A program made the translations under genes and the position numbers. From Enterococcus songbeiensis (GTDB lineage Bacteria > Bacillota > Bacilli > Lactobacillales > Enterococcaceae), in contig NZ_BJDS01000015.1 in assembly GCF_005405265.1 (NCBI RefSeq), forward strand, positions 16,257-80,256: 64,000 bases of DNA, in the 5' to 3' direction. Shown piece after piece: positions 8,661 through 16,770 of the stretch (positions are counted from its first letter, which is position 1; every line of letters begins with the position of its first letter). The notes beneath the pieces were generated by a model. The model saw only the letters and a list, made by a program, of their open reading frames with translations, did not search any database and was not told where the DNA came from.

Positions 8661-9046
8661 TGGAAGAGATTCATTTGATTCAGGGAGAACATGGCATGGA
8701 GCTTCCCCGAGAAGAAGAAAATTGGGTGTTGCTCCGTAAATATGGGTATTCTCCTGTGCAGAGCCTTGTTGCAGCAGCAGGGGCTTGTGGAGCATACGTG
8801 TATCAAGACGTATTGAAAAATTCTAAGGTTCCGTATGTCTTTCATGGCGTGGACATTAGTTATAGTCGTGATGAAACAAAGCAAAGTCATCCTCTTAAAG
8901 AAATCGCCATCCAGTTTAAGGTGACGGTCGATGAAGAATACAAAGGACGGGCCGAACGGGGCACTCGGCTGGTTTCTCGTTACTGCCCAGTTATTCAATC
9001 GTTGGACCCATCAATTAAAATTGTTGAGACAGTTGTTTTTGTTTAA
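8657..9046 (+). CDS. OsmC/Ohr-family protein
   Basis: A 129-residue OsmC-like protein. The two conserved cysteines are visible: Cys44 in AAGACGAYV and Cys110 in SRYCPVIQSL, the pair that reduces organic or fatty-acid hydroperoxides in characterised members. Its start codon overlaps the oppF stop (ATGA at 8657-8660), with AAAGGAG ahead; ATG at 8660 is an equally possible start. Sitting as the sixth gene of a peptide transporter operon is unusual and suggests co-regulation, but there is no direct evidence for a shared function. A terminator follows. Confidence 0.85.
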   Translation: MMEEIHLIQGEHGMELPREEENWVLLRKYGYSPVQSLVAAAGACGAYVYQDVLKNSKVPYVFHGVDISYSRDETKQSHPLKEIAIQFKVTVDEEYKGRAERGTRLVSRYCPVIQSLDPSIKIVETVVFV

Positions 9047-9067
9047 AAATAAATAAGATTTTAGTGG

Positions 9068-9104
9068 AGAAAAAGCGATTGTGATTCTTGCAATGGCTTT
9101 TTCT
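9068..9104. terminator. terminator after the opp operon
   Basis: Arms AGAAAAAGCGATTG (9068-9081) and CAATGGCTTTTTCT (9091-9104) pair at 13 of 14 positions. The A- and T-rich arms make it usable from either side. Confidence 0.75.
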
Positions 9105-9206
9105 AGTATATTCTTTTTCCTCCGTTTATAGTAAAAGTTGGGAAATACCTTTAGAAAAAGGGTATAATTAACTTGAAAATTCATAGGAAAATTTCTGAGG
9201 TGTAAA

Positions 9207-9878
9207 ATGAAAGGAATTATTTTTGATTTTAATGGGACCATGTTTCAAGATTCTCATTTACACGAAAAGGCTTGGATCGAAATGATTCAGCAATACTCTA
9301 CGAATAAAATTTCTGAGCAAGAAATATTGTTAAATATCCATGGACACACAAACGATCAAATTTTACGATACTTTATTTCAGCCGAATTGACGAATGCAGA
9401 GATTCAAAAATTATCGGATGAAAAGGAACAGTACTATCGTGAATTGTGCCTGCAAGATTCCACACAACTTGTGCTAACTAGTGGGCTAGAAGCTGTTCTT
9501 GATATGTTTAAAGAGAAGAACATTCCTAGAACGATTGCTACCGCAACTGGAAGAGAAAACCTACTTTTTTATTTTGAAACATTTGATCTAGCCAAGTGGT
9601 TTGATTTAGAGAATGTTGTTTATGATGATGGTACTTTTGAAGGAAAACCAGAACCAGATATCTTTTTAAAAGCAGCAGAAAAAATTGATCTTTTGCCAGA
9701 AACCTGTGTGGTGATTGAGGATGCAGTTTCAGGAATCCTTGCCGCAGATCGGGCAAAAATCGGAAAAATTATTGCCATCGATCCAAGCGGAAAAAATCGT
9801 CTTCTTTTTCAGAAAGAAAACTTGAGAATCGATGCGTTGATCGAGAATTTTGATGGTTTTCCAATGGGGTTGTTTTAG
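9207..9878 (+). CDS. HAD-superfamily phosphatase (beta-phosphoglucomutase-like)
   Basis: A 223-residue soluble HAD hydrolase with the C1 cap of the PGMB/phosphatase subgroup. Motif I is DFNGT with nucleophile Asp7; motif II Thr lies in ATATG; motif III Lys and motif IV lie in GKPEPDIFLKA and VVIEDAVSGI. The second Asp of motif I, normally the general acid, is Asn9 here, a variation seen in a subset of the family. The substrate is probably a small sugar phosphate but cannot be fixed. It is a single gene between two terminator-like hairpins, with GAGG upstream of the ATG. Confidence 0.85.
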   Translation: MKGIIFDFNGTMFQDSHLHEKAWIEMIQQYSTNKISEQEILLNIHGHTNDQILRYFISAELTNAEIQKLSDEKEQYYRELCLQDSTQLVLTSGLEAVLDMFKEKNIPRTIATATGRENLLFYFETFDLAKWFDLENVVYDDGTFEGKPEPDIFLKAAEKIDLLPETCVVIEDAVSGILAADRAKIGKIIAIDPSGKNRLLFQKENLRIDALIENFDGFPMGLF

Positions 9879-9920
9879 AATAATGGGGAATGTTAAGCCA
9901 TTTATCAGTTAAAACAGGTT

Positions 9921-9970
9921 GTATCCAAGAAATTTCAGGTTAAAGAAAGTGCCTGGAATTTCTTGGATAC
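9921..9970. repeat. long near-perfect inverted repeat
   Basis: A 19-base arm at 9921-9939 starting GTATCCAAGAAATTT pairs with 9952-9970 at 18 of 19 positions around a 12-base loop. No T-run follows on either strand, so it is not a standard terminator. It lies after the HAD gene and upstream of the PTS promoter. Confidence 0.75.
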
Positions 9971-10031
9971 ATAGGTGTGAGGAAGTATAAAGTTTGTGGA
10001 AAGGTTTCTACGGGAAGTGTTAGATTGTAAT

Positions 10032-10059
10032 AATAAAAATGAACCGGTTCATTTTTATT
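10032..10059. promoter_or_regulatory. LacI-family operator 1 (perfect palindrome around GAACCGGTTC)
   Basis: A perfect 28-base palindrome centred on GAACC|GGTTC. The CG centre is typical for LacI-family sites. It lies upstream of the -35 box and shares its core TGAACCGGTTCA with operator 2. Confidence 0.8.
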
Positions 10060-10070
10060 TGCAAAATCTA

Positions 10071-10099
10071 TTGTATTTTTTGTAATCGTTTGCTATTAT
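10071..10099 (+). promoter_or_regulatory. promoter of the beta-glucoside operon
   Basis: TTGTAT at 10071-10076, 17-base spacer, TATTAT at 10094-10099 preceded by TGC. The cre site fills most of the spacer. Confidence 0.65.
10080..10094 (+). promoter_or_regulatory. catabolite-responsive element (cre)
   Basis: TTGTAATCGTTTGCT matches the CcpA consensus WTGNAANCGNWNNCW at every defined position. Located between -35 and -10, it should give CcpA repression on preferred sugars. Confidence 0.75.
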
Positions 10100-10101
10100 A
10101 C

Positions 10102-10119
10102 TTTTGAACCGGTTCAAAA
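10102..10119. promoter_or_regulatory. LacI-family operator 2
   Basis: Perfect 18-base palindrome with core TTGAACCGGTTCAA just after the -10 box. Its centre is 65 bases from that of operator 1, a spacing that would allow looping. Confidence 0.8.
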
Positions 10120-10142
10120 AAAGAAAAAAAAGGAGAATTCTT

Positions 10143-11477
10143 ATGAAATTTGTAGATAAGGTATCTGAGAAATTATTGCCAATTGTGTCAAAAATCAATG
10201 GTCAACGGCATTTGCTGGCAATTCGTGATGCATTTATTATTACTATGCCACTAGTTATGGCTGCATCATTTATGGTTTTATTAAACGCTTTGATTTTTTC
10301 AAATGTTGCAGTCCAAAAATTTGTGGACTTAAGTTTTTTATCAGAGTTGGCTGTCATTGTAAATAATGGAACGATGAGTATTTTGGCAATTATTGTTTGT
10401 TACAATATCGGAGTAAATTTGGCTAATTATTATATTAAGACAAAGGTAATCGATGATCCATCTTTTAGTGCCGTTCATGCTGGCGTTTTGAGTTTGGCAA
10501 CAATGTTCATCTTAATGCCTGTCAATACAGTGGTTACTTTACTTGATGGTAACACAGCTGATGCCACTGGTGTTTTTCCTCAAGCACTTACTTCTAGTTC
10601 AGGTTTAGCTACCGCGATGATTTGTGCTCTATTGAGTACGGAATTATTTGTCCACTTAGCAAAATATAAAAAATTAAAAATTAAAATGCCGGATGGGGTA
10701 CCACCAGCAGTTGCAACATCCTTTAATTCGCTAGTTCCTGAAGTTTTGGTTATTTTAGTTTTTGGTGTTTTTGTTTTTATTCTAAAAAAGCTGACAGGTT
10801 TGAATGTACCAGACTTAATTAATTTGGCAATCCAAACGCCATTAAGAGGATTTGTCCTCTCGGTACCAGGAATGCTGTTTTTACAATTCTTTTCCGATTT
10901 CTTGTGGGTATTTGGAATGCACGGATCAAGTATTTTAGCGCCAATTAAACAAGCACCGATGCTACAATCTATCGAAGAAAATATGACTGCTTTTCAAAAT
11001 CATGAAGCAATTCCAAACATCATTACAGAACCATTTGCAAATGCTTTTGGACTGATTGGCGGTGGAGGTTGTATTTTACCATTAGTCATCGCAATTTTGT
11101 GGGTATCTCGTCGCCGTGATGAACGACAAATTGCCAAACTGGGATTAACTACTTGCCTTTTCAATATCACAGAGCCTGTAATGTTCGGTTTGCCTGTTGT
11201 TATGAATCCAATTTTCATGATTCCTTGCGCACTAATTCCTTCCATCAATTTGATTATTGCTTATTTTGCAACGAGCATTGGTCTGGTAGGAAAAACGGTT
11301 GCAGCAGCCCCATGGATTACACCGCCAATTATTCAATCTGTGATTGCTACTGGAGGGGATATCATGGCTGGCATCTTGACTGTGCTATTAATAGTATTAG
11401 ATATATTCTTGTTTATGCCATTTGTTATGGCTTCTAACAAAGCTGCACAAATGAGAGGAGACGAGTTGATTGGTTAA
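10143..11477 (+). CDS. PTS sugar transporter subunit IIC, lactose/cellobiose family
   Basis: A 444-residue membrane protein of the CelB/LicC family that imports and phosphorylates beta-glucosides together with IIA and IIB proteins. Family landmarks include the N-terminal KINGQRHLLAIRDAF, KMPDGVPPAVATSF in the middle and ITEPVMFGLPVVMNPIF near the end. The start ATG at 10143 follows AAAAGGAG; an earlier start at 10104 lies inside the operator. No IIA or IIB gene is in the window, so the partners must be shared from elsewhere. It overlaps the GH3 gene by eight bases, and its promoter carries two LacI operators and a cre site. Confidence 0.93.
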   Translation: MKFVDKVSEKLLPIVSKINGQRHLLAIRDAFIITMPLVMAASFMVLLNALIFSNVAVQKFVDLSFLSELAVIVNNGTMSILAIIVCYNIGVNLANYYIKTKVIDDPSFSAVHAGVLSLATMFILMPVNTVVTLLDGNTADATGVFPQALTSSSGLATAMICALLSTELFVHLAKYKKLKIKMPDGVPPAVATSFNSLVPEVLVILVFGVFVFILKKLTGLNVPDLINLAIQTPLRGFVLSVPGMLFLQFFSDFLWVFGMHGSSILAPIKQAPMLQSIEENMTAFQNHEAIPNIITEPFANAFGLIGGGGCILPLVIAILWVSRRRDERQIAKLGLTTCLFNITEPVMFGLPVVMNPIFMIPCALIPSINLIIAYFATSIGLVGKTVAAAPWITPPIIQSVIATGGDIMAGILTVLLIVLDIFLFMPFVMASNKAAQMRGDELIG

Positions 11478-13767
11478 ATATCCTTATCAAAATCCTGATC
11501 TAGTTATCAGAGAACGGGTTGAGGATCTTATGAGTCGACTATCTTTAAAAGAAAAAGTCGGTCAAGTGAACCAACATCTGTATGGTTGGGAATGTTATGA
11601 AAAACAGGCAGACGGGTCGGTGGTGTTGACAGATAAATTCAAAAACCATGTTAAATGGGGAGGCGGAATTGGCGCACTTTATGGGTTGTTTCGGGCTGAT
11701 CCTTGGTCTAAAGTTAGTTTTGATAGTGGAATTGCCCCGGAAGATAGTTGGAAACTTGTTAATCAAGTGCAAAAATATGTGATGAGTCAATCACGTTGGC
11801 AGATTCCGGCATTGATTGTAGAGGAATGCCCGCATGGACATCAAGGACTTGGCGGAGTATCCTATCCAACAAATTTGGGTAGAGGGAATACTTTTAACGC
11901 AGAGCTAGTAGAAAATTCAAGTCACTTAATGGCAAAGGAACTTGCAGCTAAAGGAGTTCATTTGGCTCTAGTTTCTACTTTAGACTTAGCTAAAGATCCT
12001 CGTTGGGGACGGTCGGAAGAATGTTTTGGAGAAGATCCTATTTTAGCAGCAAAGATGAGTGAAGCTGTTGTTTCTGGTTTTCAGGGAAACTTAATCAGTG
12101 ACAGTGTCTCTTATTTAGACCAAACAATAGCTGAGATTCAAAAAAAGCCAGAACAAATTGGGGTTGTTTTGAAACATTGTATAGCGCAAGGGGAAGCGCT
12201 CGGTGGACATAACTCTGGAACAGTCACAATTGGAGGTCGTGAGTTTAATGATATCTACTTACCACTTTTGAAAAGTACACGTAATGCGGTCGGTGTTATG
12301 GCGGCATACAATGATATTGACGGAGTACCATGTCACATCAATGGGGAACTATTTCAAAAAGTGATGCGAAAAGAAATGGGATATCAAGGCTTAGTCATGG
12401 CTGACGGCGTTGCACTTGATCGATTGGAAGACGTGTTTCGTACAGCAATTGAAGGAGCGAAAGCTGCTTTAGAGGCTGGCATTGATTTAAGTTTATGGGA
12501 CCAAACTTATCTGCAAATTGCAGAAGGCATAGAAAAAAATATCATAGCAGAAGCTGATTTAGATGCTGCTTGTGCCAATGTTTTAGGGATCAAATTTTTA
12601 CTAGGCCTTTTTGATAATCCTGTTGTGAAAGCCCCAGGGGGAAAATTCGAAAAGTTATTGGTAGAATCTCAGAAAATGAACTTACAAGTGGCAGAAGAAT
12701 CTTTGACATTGATAAAAAATGATGGGATTTTACCGCTGAAACAAAAACTTAATAAAATAGCGGTAGTTGGCCCGAGTGGGAACGGATTGTATGAGTTGCT
12801 TGGTGATTATACAGCTCCTCAAGCCGATTCTTTAGCTGATCGTTCCATCTATCATCAAGTTAAGACTCATTTTCCCCAGTCAGAAGTTGTCTATGCGGAA
12901 GGCTGTGAGGTCCGAAATTCGGAAAATCAAGAACAGAAAATTACGGCAGCAATAACAGCTTGTCAAGATGCAGATGTAATCATATTGGTACTAGGTGGAT
13001 CCAGTGCACGTAATTTTAATATGGAATTTTTAAAAAATGGCGCTGTTTCTTCAAAGGGAATCAATATGGACTCCGGAGAGAATGTTGATGTGGCATCACT
13101 CACGTTGGGCGGACATCAGTTGAATTTGTTGGAACAGATTCACAGGTTAAATAAGCCAGTAGTGAGCATTTTGATTCAAGGTCGTCCATATGATATTCGT
13201 AAAGTTGAAGCGGCATCGAATGCTGTTTTAATTGGGTGGTTCCCCGGTCAACAAGGCGGAGCAGCTATCGCAAGAACATTATCCGGATTAAATAATCCGA
13301 GTGGGCGTTTGAGTATAAGCTATCCGCGTAATTCTGAGCAATTGCCAGTTTACTATTATCAACGAGCAGCTTCTAAAAAAGATGATTATTATGATGAATC
13401 TGGGGCACCGCTTCATGAGTTTGGTTATGGACTTTCCTATACAGAGTTTCTCTACGATGACTTGCAAATTAGTAAAAATTCTGACAAAATAACAGTGAAT
13501 ATAACTGTAAAAAATAATGGCATTTGCGCTGGGAAAGAAAGTGTACTATTTTTTGTCCGTTTGTTAGGTGGATCTGTGATTCAACGACACAAGCTGTTAA
13601 AAGATTTTGTGAAAGTAAATTTAGAACCTGGAGAGAGTCGGAGAATCAGGTTTGATTTACCAACTACTCAGTTGACCTATACAGATTTTGATCAAACTGT
13701 GAAGGTAGCCGAAGGGTGTCGTGTTTTGATTGGTAATTTAACGAAAGAAATTTTTTTCACTAAGTAG
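11470..13767 (+). CDS. glycoside hydrolase family 3 beta-glucosidase
   Basis: A 765-residue cytoplasmic enzyme (no signal peptide) of the BglX type. The N-terminal GH3 domain has DPRWGRSEECFGEDP at about 176-190, substrate-contact KH at 235-236, and the nucleophile Asp312 in LVMADG. The C-terminal GH3 domain and a fibronectin-III-like tail follow (YGLSYTEF, LEPGESRRIRFDLP). It starts at TTG 11470 with AGGAG nine bases upstream and overlaps the PTS gene, so transport and cleavage are coupled. It may act on aryl- or oligo-beta-glucosides, possibly phosphorylated ones. Confidence 0.93.
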   Translation: MVKYPYQNPDLVIRERVEDLMSRLSLKEKVGQVNQHLYGWECYEKQADGSVVLTDKFKNHVKWGGGIGALYGLFRADPWSKVSFDSGIAPEDSWKLVNQVQKYVMSQSRWQIPALIVEECPHGHQGLGGVSYPTNLGRGNTFNAELVENSSHLMAKELAAKGVHLALVSTLDLAKDPRWGRSEECFGEDPILAAKMSEAVVSGFQGNLISDSVSYLDQTIAEIQKKPEQIGVVLKHCIAQGEALGGHNSGTVTIGGREFNDIYLPLLKSTRNAVGVMAAYNDIDGVPCHINGELFQKVMRKEMGYQGLVMADGVALDRLEDVFRTAIEGAKAALEAGIDLSLWDQTYLQIAEGIEKNIIAEADLDAACANVLGIKFLLGLFDNPVVKAPGGKFEKLLVESQKMNLQVAEESLTLIKNDGILPLKQKLNKIAVVGPSGNGLYELLGDYTAPQADSLADRSIYHQVKTHFPQSEVVYAEGCEVRNSENQEQKITAAITACQDADVIILVLGGSSARNFNMEFLKNGAVSSKGINMDSGENVDVASLTLGGHQLNLLEQIHRLNKPVVSILIQGRPYDIRKVEAASNAVLIGWFPGQQGGAAIARTLSGLNNPSGRLSISYPRNSEQLPVYYYQRAASKKDDYYDESGAPLHEFGYGLSYTEFLYDDLQISKNSDKITVNITVKNNGICAGKESVLFFVRLLGGSVIQRHKLLKDFVKVNLEPGESRRIRFDLPTTQLTYTDFDQTVKVAEGCRVLIGNLTKEIFFTK

Positions 13768-13898
13768 CGTCTTTTTTTGGATTAATCATCATATAAGATC
13801 TATCTTTCTACAAATATTAAGTTAATCAGGTCTTTATTAGCTACTTATGTTTCAAAAAGACTATTTTATTACTAGATTATTGGAGAGGAAGTGGAAGC

Positions 13899-14867
13899 AT
13901 GTCATCTATCCGAGAAGTGGCGAGAATGGCTGGAGTGTCAATTGGAAGTGTGTCTCGCTATTTAAATGGTCAGCAGTTAAAAGAAGCTAATATGCAAAAA
14001 ATTGCGACAGCTATTGAACAGCTGGATTATAAAGAAAATATTATTGCTAAAGGATTGAAAAATAATCGCAGTTATTCGGTCGGTCTATTGATGAACAGCA
14101 TCTCCAGTCAATTTGGTGCAGAAACAGTGAGCGCAATCGAAGAAGTTATGGAAGCTAATGGATATTCTATTCTTTTAAGTGGATTTAAGGGTGATATGTC
14201 AATGGTGAATAAGAAGATTGACTATTTGATGCGTCATTCTGTGGATGGTCTGATTGTTTTTATGTCGGAGCAAGAGTGGGACGGTATGGAGCGACTAGCT
14301 GAACTTCCAATTCCAGTACTGACTATTAACAGTCCAGTTCAACTAGAGGGTGTTGATCGAGTGCAGGTTGCCGACTTTGAGAGTGTATCAACGGTTGTCG
14401 AACATTTTATAACGAATGGTCATCACCGTATTGGAATTTTAGCAGCCCCACAAAATGATTTTGTGGCTAGAGAACGCTTAGCAGGAGCTGAAAGTGCCGT
14501 AGCAAGACATCCTGAAACAAAATTAATTGTAGAATTTGGAGATTATTCCCGTTTAAGTGGCTACCATGGTGCTGCAAAATTATTGAAGCAAGATATTACC
14601 GCTCTTGTGGTAACCAACTATAATATGGCAATGGGCGTGTTGGAGTTTTTACAACATACGGATGATCCTCGAAAAGAGGGACTAATTTTAGCACATTATG
14701 ATTATACTAGTGAGATGGCAGAATTTCTAAAGGATCGAATTGTAATCAAGGCACCAACAAAAATGATAGGTCAACTTTGTTCGGAAAGAATGTTGACACG
14801 CATGAATGATGCAACTTTACCTAGCACTCAAAATTTATTAGTAAAAAATGAAATATTCGGAATATAA
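13899..14867 (+). CDS. LacI-family transcriptional regulator
   Basis: A 322-residue repressor with the N-terminal HTH at residues 3-22 (SIREVARMAGVSIGSVSRYLNG), the hinge, and a periplasmic-binding-protein-like effector domain. It lies between the PTS/GH3 pair and the GH1 gene. The palindromes with a CG centre in the PTS promoter are the natural targets of this type of protein. I found no copy of the GAACCGGTTC operator before its own gene or before the GH1 gene. GGAGAGGAAG precedes the ATG. The effector is probably a beta-glucoside or its phosphate. Confidence 0.92.
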   Translation: MSSIREVARMAGVSIGSVSRYLNGQQLKEANMQKIATAIEQLDYKENIIAKGLKNNRSYSVGLLMNSISSQFGAETVSAIEEVMEANGYSILLSGFKGDMSMVNKKIDYLMRHSVDGLIVFMSEQEWDGMERLAELPIPVLTINSPVQLEGVDRVQVADFESVSTVVEHFITNGHHRIGILAAPQNDFVARERLAGAESAVARHPETKLIVEFGDYSRLSGYHGAAKLLKQDITALVVTNYNMAMGVLEFLQHTDDPRKEGLILAHYDYTSEMAEFLKDRIVIKAPTKMIGQLCSERMLTRMNDATLPSTQNLLVKNEIFGI

Positions 14868-14980
14868 ATTCCTTTGCTAAAAGGCTGGAATTTTTTGAAT
14901 AGTTTTTGAAAGTAGAAGTGGTATTTTTTTAGTTAGGTAAAAGAATACAGGCATAGTGAAAAATGGTTAAGATATGTAAT

Positions 14981-15019
14981 AATACTGAACGCTTATTGGA
15001 GAAATAAGCGTTCAGTATT
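14981..15019. terminator. strong hairpin between the lacI-type gene and the GH1 gene
   Basis: A perfect 15-base stem, AATACTGAACGCTTA paired with TAAGCGTTCAGTATT around a 9-base loop, followed by TTAAAA. It may be a terminator for the regulator gene or an attenuator in the GH1 leader. A smaller AGAATGG/CCATTCT stem lies at about 15051-15072. Confidence 0.65.
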
Positions 15020-15106
15020 TTAAAATGCCTCTATTCATGGGGAACAACGAGAATGGAGCAGGGGCCATTCTGAAAACAATAAGGTCATTTAATAGGAGGA
15101 ACACAT

Positions 15107-16504
15107 ATGTATCAATTTCCAAAGGGATTTTTATGGGGGGCTGCAACCAGTGCGCCACAATCTGAGGGGGCAGCGACAAAAGACGGAAAAAGTTCTTCTA
15201 CTTGGGACAAGTGGTTTGAACTGGAACCAGAACTTTTTTATGATCAAGTAGGGCCAGAAAATACCTCTAATGTCTATGAGATGTACAAAGAAGAAGTAGC
15301 AAATATGAAGGCAATGAATTTGAACTCGTATCGAACTTCTATTGCATGGACTCGTTTGTTGCCAGATGGTAAAACATTAAATCCGAAGGCGGTCGATTTT
15401 TATCGAGCATATTTTCAAGAATTAGTAGATAACGGTGTTGAACCAATTATCAATTTGTTTCATTTTGATATGCCGTGGTGGTTGATGGAAAAAGGCGGTT
15501 GGGAGGTACGGGAATCTGTAGAATACTTTGCTCACTATGCAAGCGTTGCTTTTGACCAGTTCGGTGATATTGTGAAAAAGTGGGCGACTTTTAATGAACC
15601 TTTGGTACACATTGAGTGCGGCTATTATGGTGATGCGCATTGGCCAAGAGTTCATGATTTTAAACGGGCATTGCAAGTTGGTTATCACACCATGTTAGCT
15701 CATGCGAAGGCAGTAGAGGCTTATAGAAAATCTAAGCACGGTGATGGTCAAATTTCCATCATCTTAAATTTATCGCCGGTTTATCCAAAGAGTAATACAC
15801 CGGAGGATCTAGAGGCAGCGAAGTGGGCAGATCACATCTATGTCCGTAGCTTCCTTGATTGTGCTATTAAAGGCGCTTTCTCTGATGAATTTGTCAATAT
15901 GCTGAAAGAGGCGGATTTGTATCCTACAACTAGACCAGAGGATAAAGGAACCTTTTTGAAAAATACAGTCGATTTTTTGGGCTGCAACTATTATCAACCA
16001 ATGCGGGTACAGGCAGTGCCCATGAATAGAAGAAATGTGCCAATTAAAGGTCCTCACGATTTGTTCCAAAACTATGATTGGCCGGAAAAACGTATTAATC
16101 CTCATCGAGGCTGGGAAATCTATCCTCGCGGTATTTACGATATTGCCATGCGTTTAAAGAATAGCTATGAGAATGTTCCCTGGTATATCTCTGAAAATGG
16201 CATGGGTGTTTCTGAAGAAGAACGATTTGAAAATTTAGATGGAATCATTGAAGATGACTACCGCATTGAGTTCATTGAGGATCACTTGGTGGAACTCCAT
16301 CGTGCAATTGAGGAAGGATCCCCTTGTTTTGGTTACCATTTGTGGACATTTTCTGATTGTTGGAGCTGGTTAAATGCTTACAAAAATCGCTACGGTTTTT
16401 ACCGTGTAAACTTGAAAGAAGATTTTAAACGAACACCAAAGAAATCCAGTTTTTGGTTGGCTGATACCATAACCAAGAATGGGTTTGATAGAAAGACTAT
16501 TTAA
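15107..16504 (+). CDS. glycoside hydrolase family 1, 6-phospho-beta-glucosidase
   Basis: A 465-residue cytoplasmic GH1 enzyme. It begins with FPKGFLWGAATSAPQSEG; the acid/base Glu164 is in TFNEPLV and the nucleophile Glu363 in YISENGMG. The length and the late segment FWLADTITKNGF agree with phospho-beta-glucosidases that hydrolyse sugars brought in by a PTS. It follows the LacI gene and probably works on the product of the IIC permease upstream. AGGAGG precedes the ATG at normal spacing. The long leader with two hairpins suggests its own control. Confidence 0.93.
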   Translation: MYQFPKGFLWGAATSAPQSEGAATKDGKSSSTWDKWFELEPELFYDQVGPENTSNVYEMYKEEVANMKAMNLNSYRTSIAWTRLLPDGKTLNPKAVDFYRAYFQELVDNGVEPIINLFHFDMPWWLMEKGGWEVRESVEYFAHYASVAFDQFGDIVKKWATFNEPLVHIECGYYGDAHWPRVHDFKRALQVGYHTMLAHAKAVEAYRKSKHGDGQISIILNLSPVYPKSNTPEDLEAAKWADHIYVRSFLDCAIKGAFSDEFVNMLKEADLYPTTRPEDKGTFLKNTVDFLGCNYYQPMRVQAVPMNRRNVPIKGPHDLFQNYDWPEKRINPHRGWEIYPRGIYDIAMRLKNSYENVPWYISENGMGVSEEERFENLDGIIEDDYRIEFIEDHLVELHRAIEEGSPCFGYHLWTFSDCWSWLNAYKNRYGFYRVNLKEDFKRTPKKSSFWLADTITKNGFDRKTI

Positions 16505-16568
16505 AACAAAAGAGATTTCTTGAAAATTTATAACTTTACCGAATTAAGTGGACAGTACTACCTACGAG

Positions 16569-16612
16569 CATCGAAGCTAAGTTTTCCACCAGCTTCGATG
16601 TTTATTTATTTT
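16569..16612 (+). terminator. terminator of the GH1 gene
   Basis: CATCGAAGCT (16569-16578) pairs with AGCTTCGATG (16591-16600) and is followed by TTTATTTATTTT. Confidence 0.85.
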
Positions 16613-16654
16613 CTTCCATACAATTTAAAGTTTCAAAAAATATCAATGAATTAA

Positions 16655-16692
16655 TTCTCACAATCATTGAAAGTTGAATCTTCATGTGAGAA
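16655..16692. promoter_or_regulatory. inverted repeat TTCTCACA-N22-TGTGAGAA upstream of the flavoprotein gene
   Basis: Perfect 8-base arms at 16655-16662 and 16685-16692 in the promoter region of the lipoprotein flavin reductase. It could be an operator; no matching regulator gene is adjacent. Confidence 0.4.
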
Positions 16693-16770
16693 AATGTTCA
16701 AGGTCAATTTACATGAATGTTTCAGAAAACTAAATCTGTACATTCAAAATAGAAAAGAGGGAGTCAGAAA

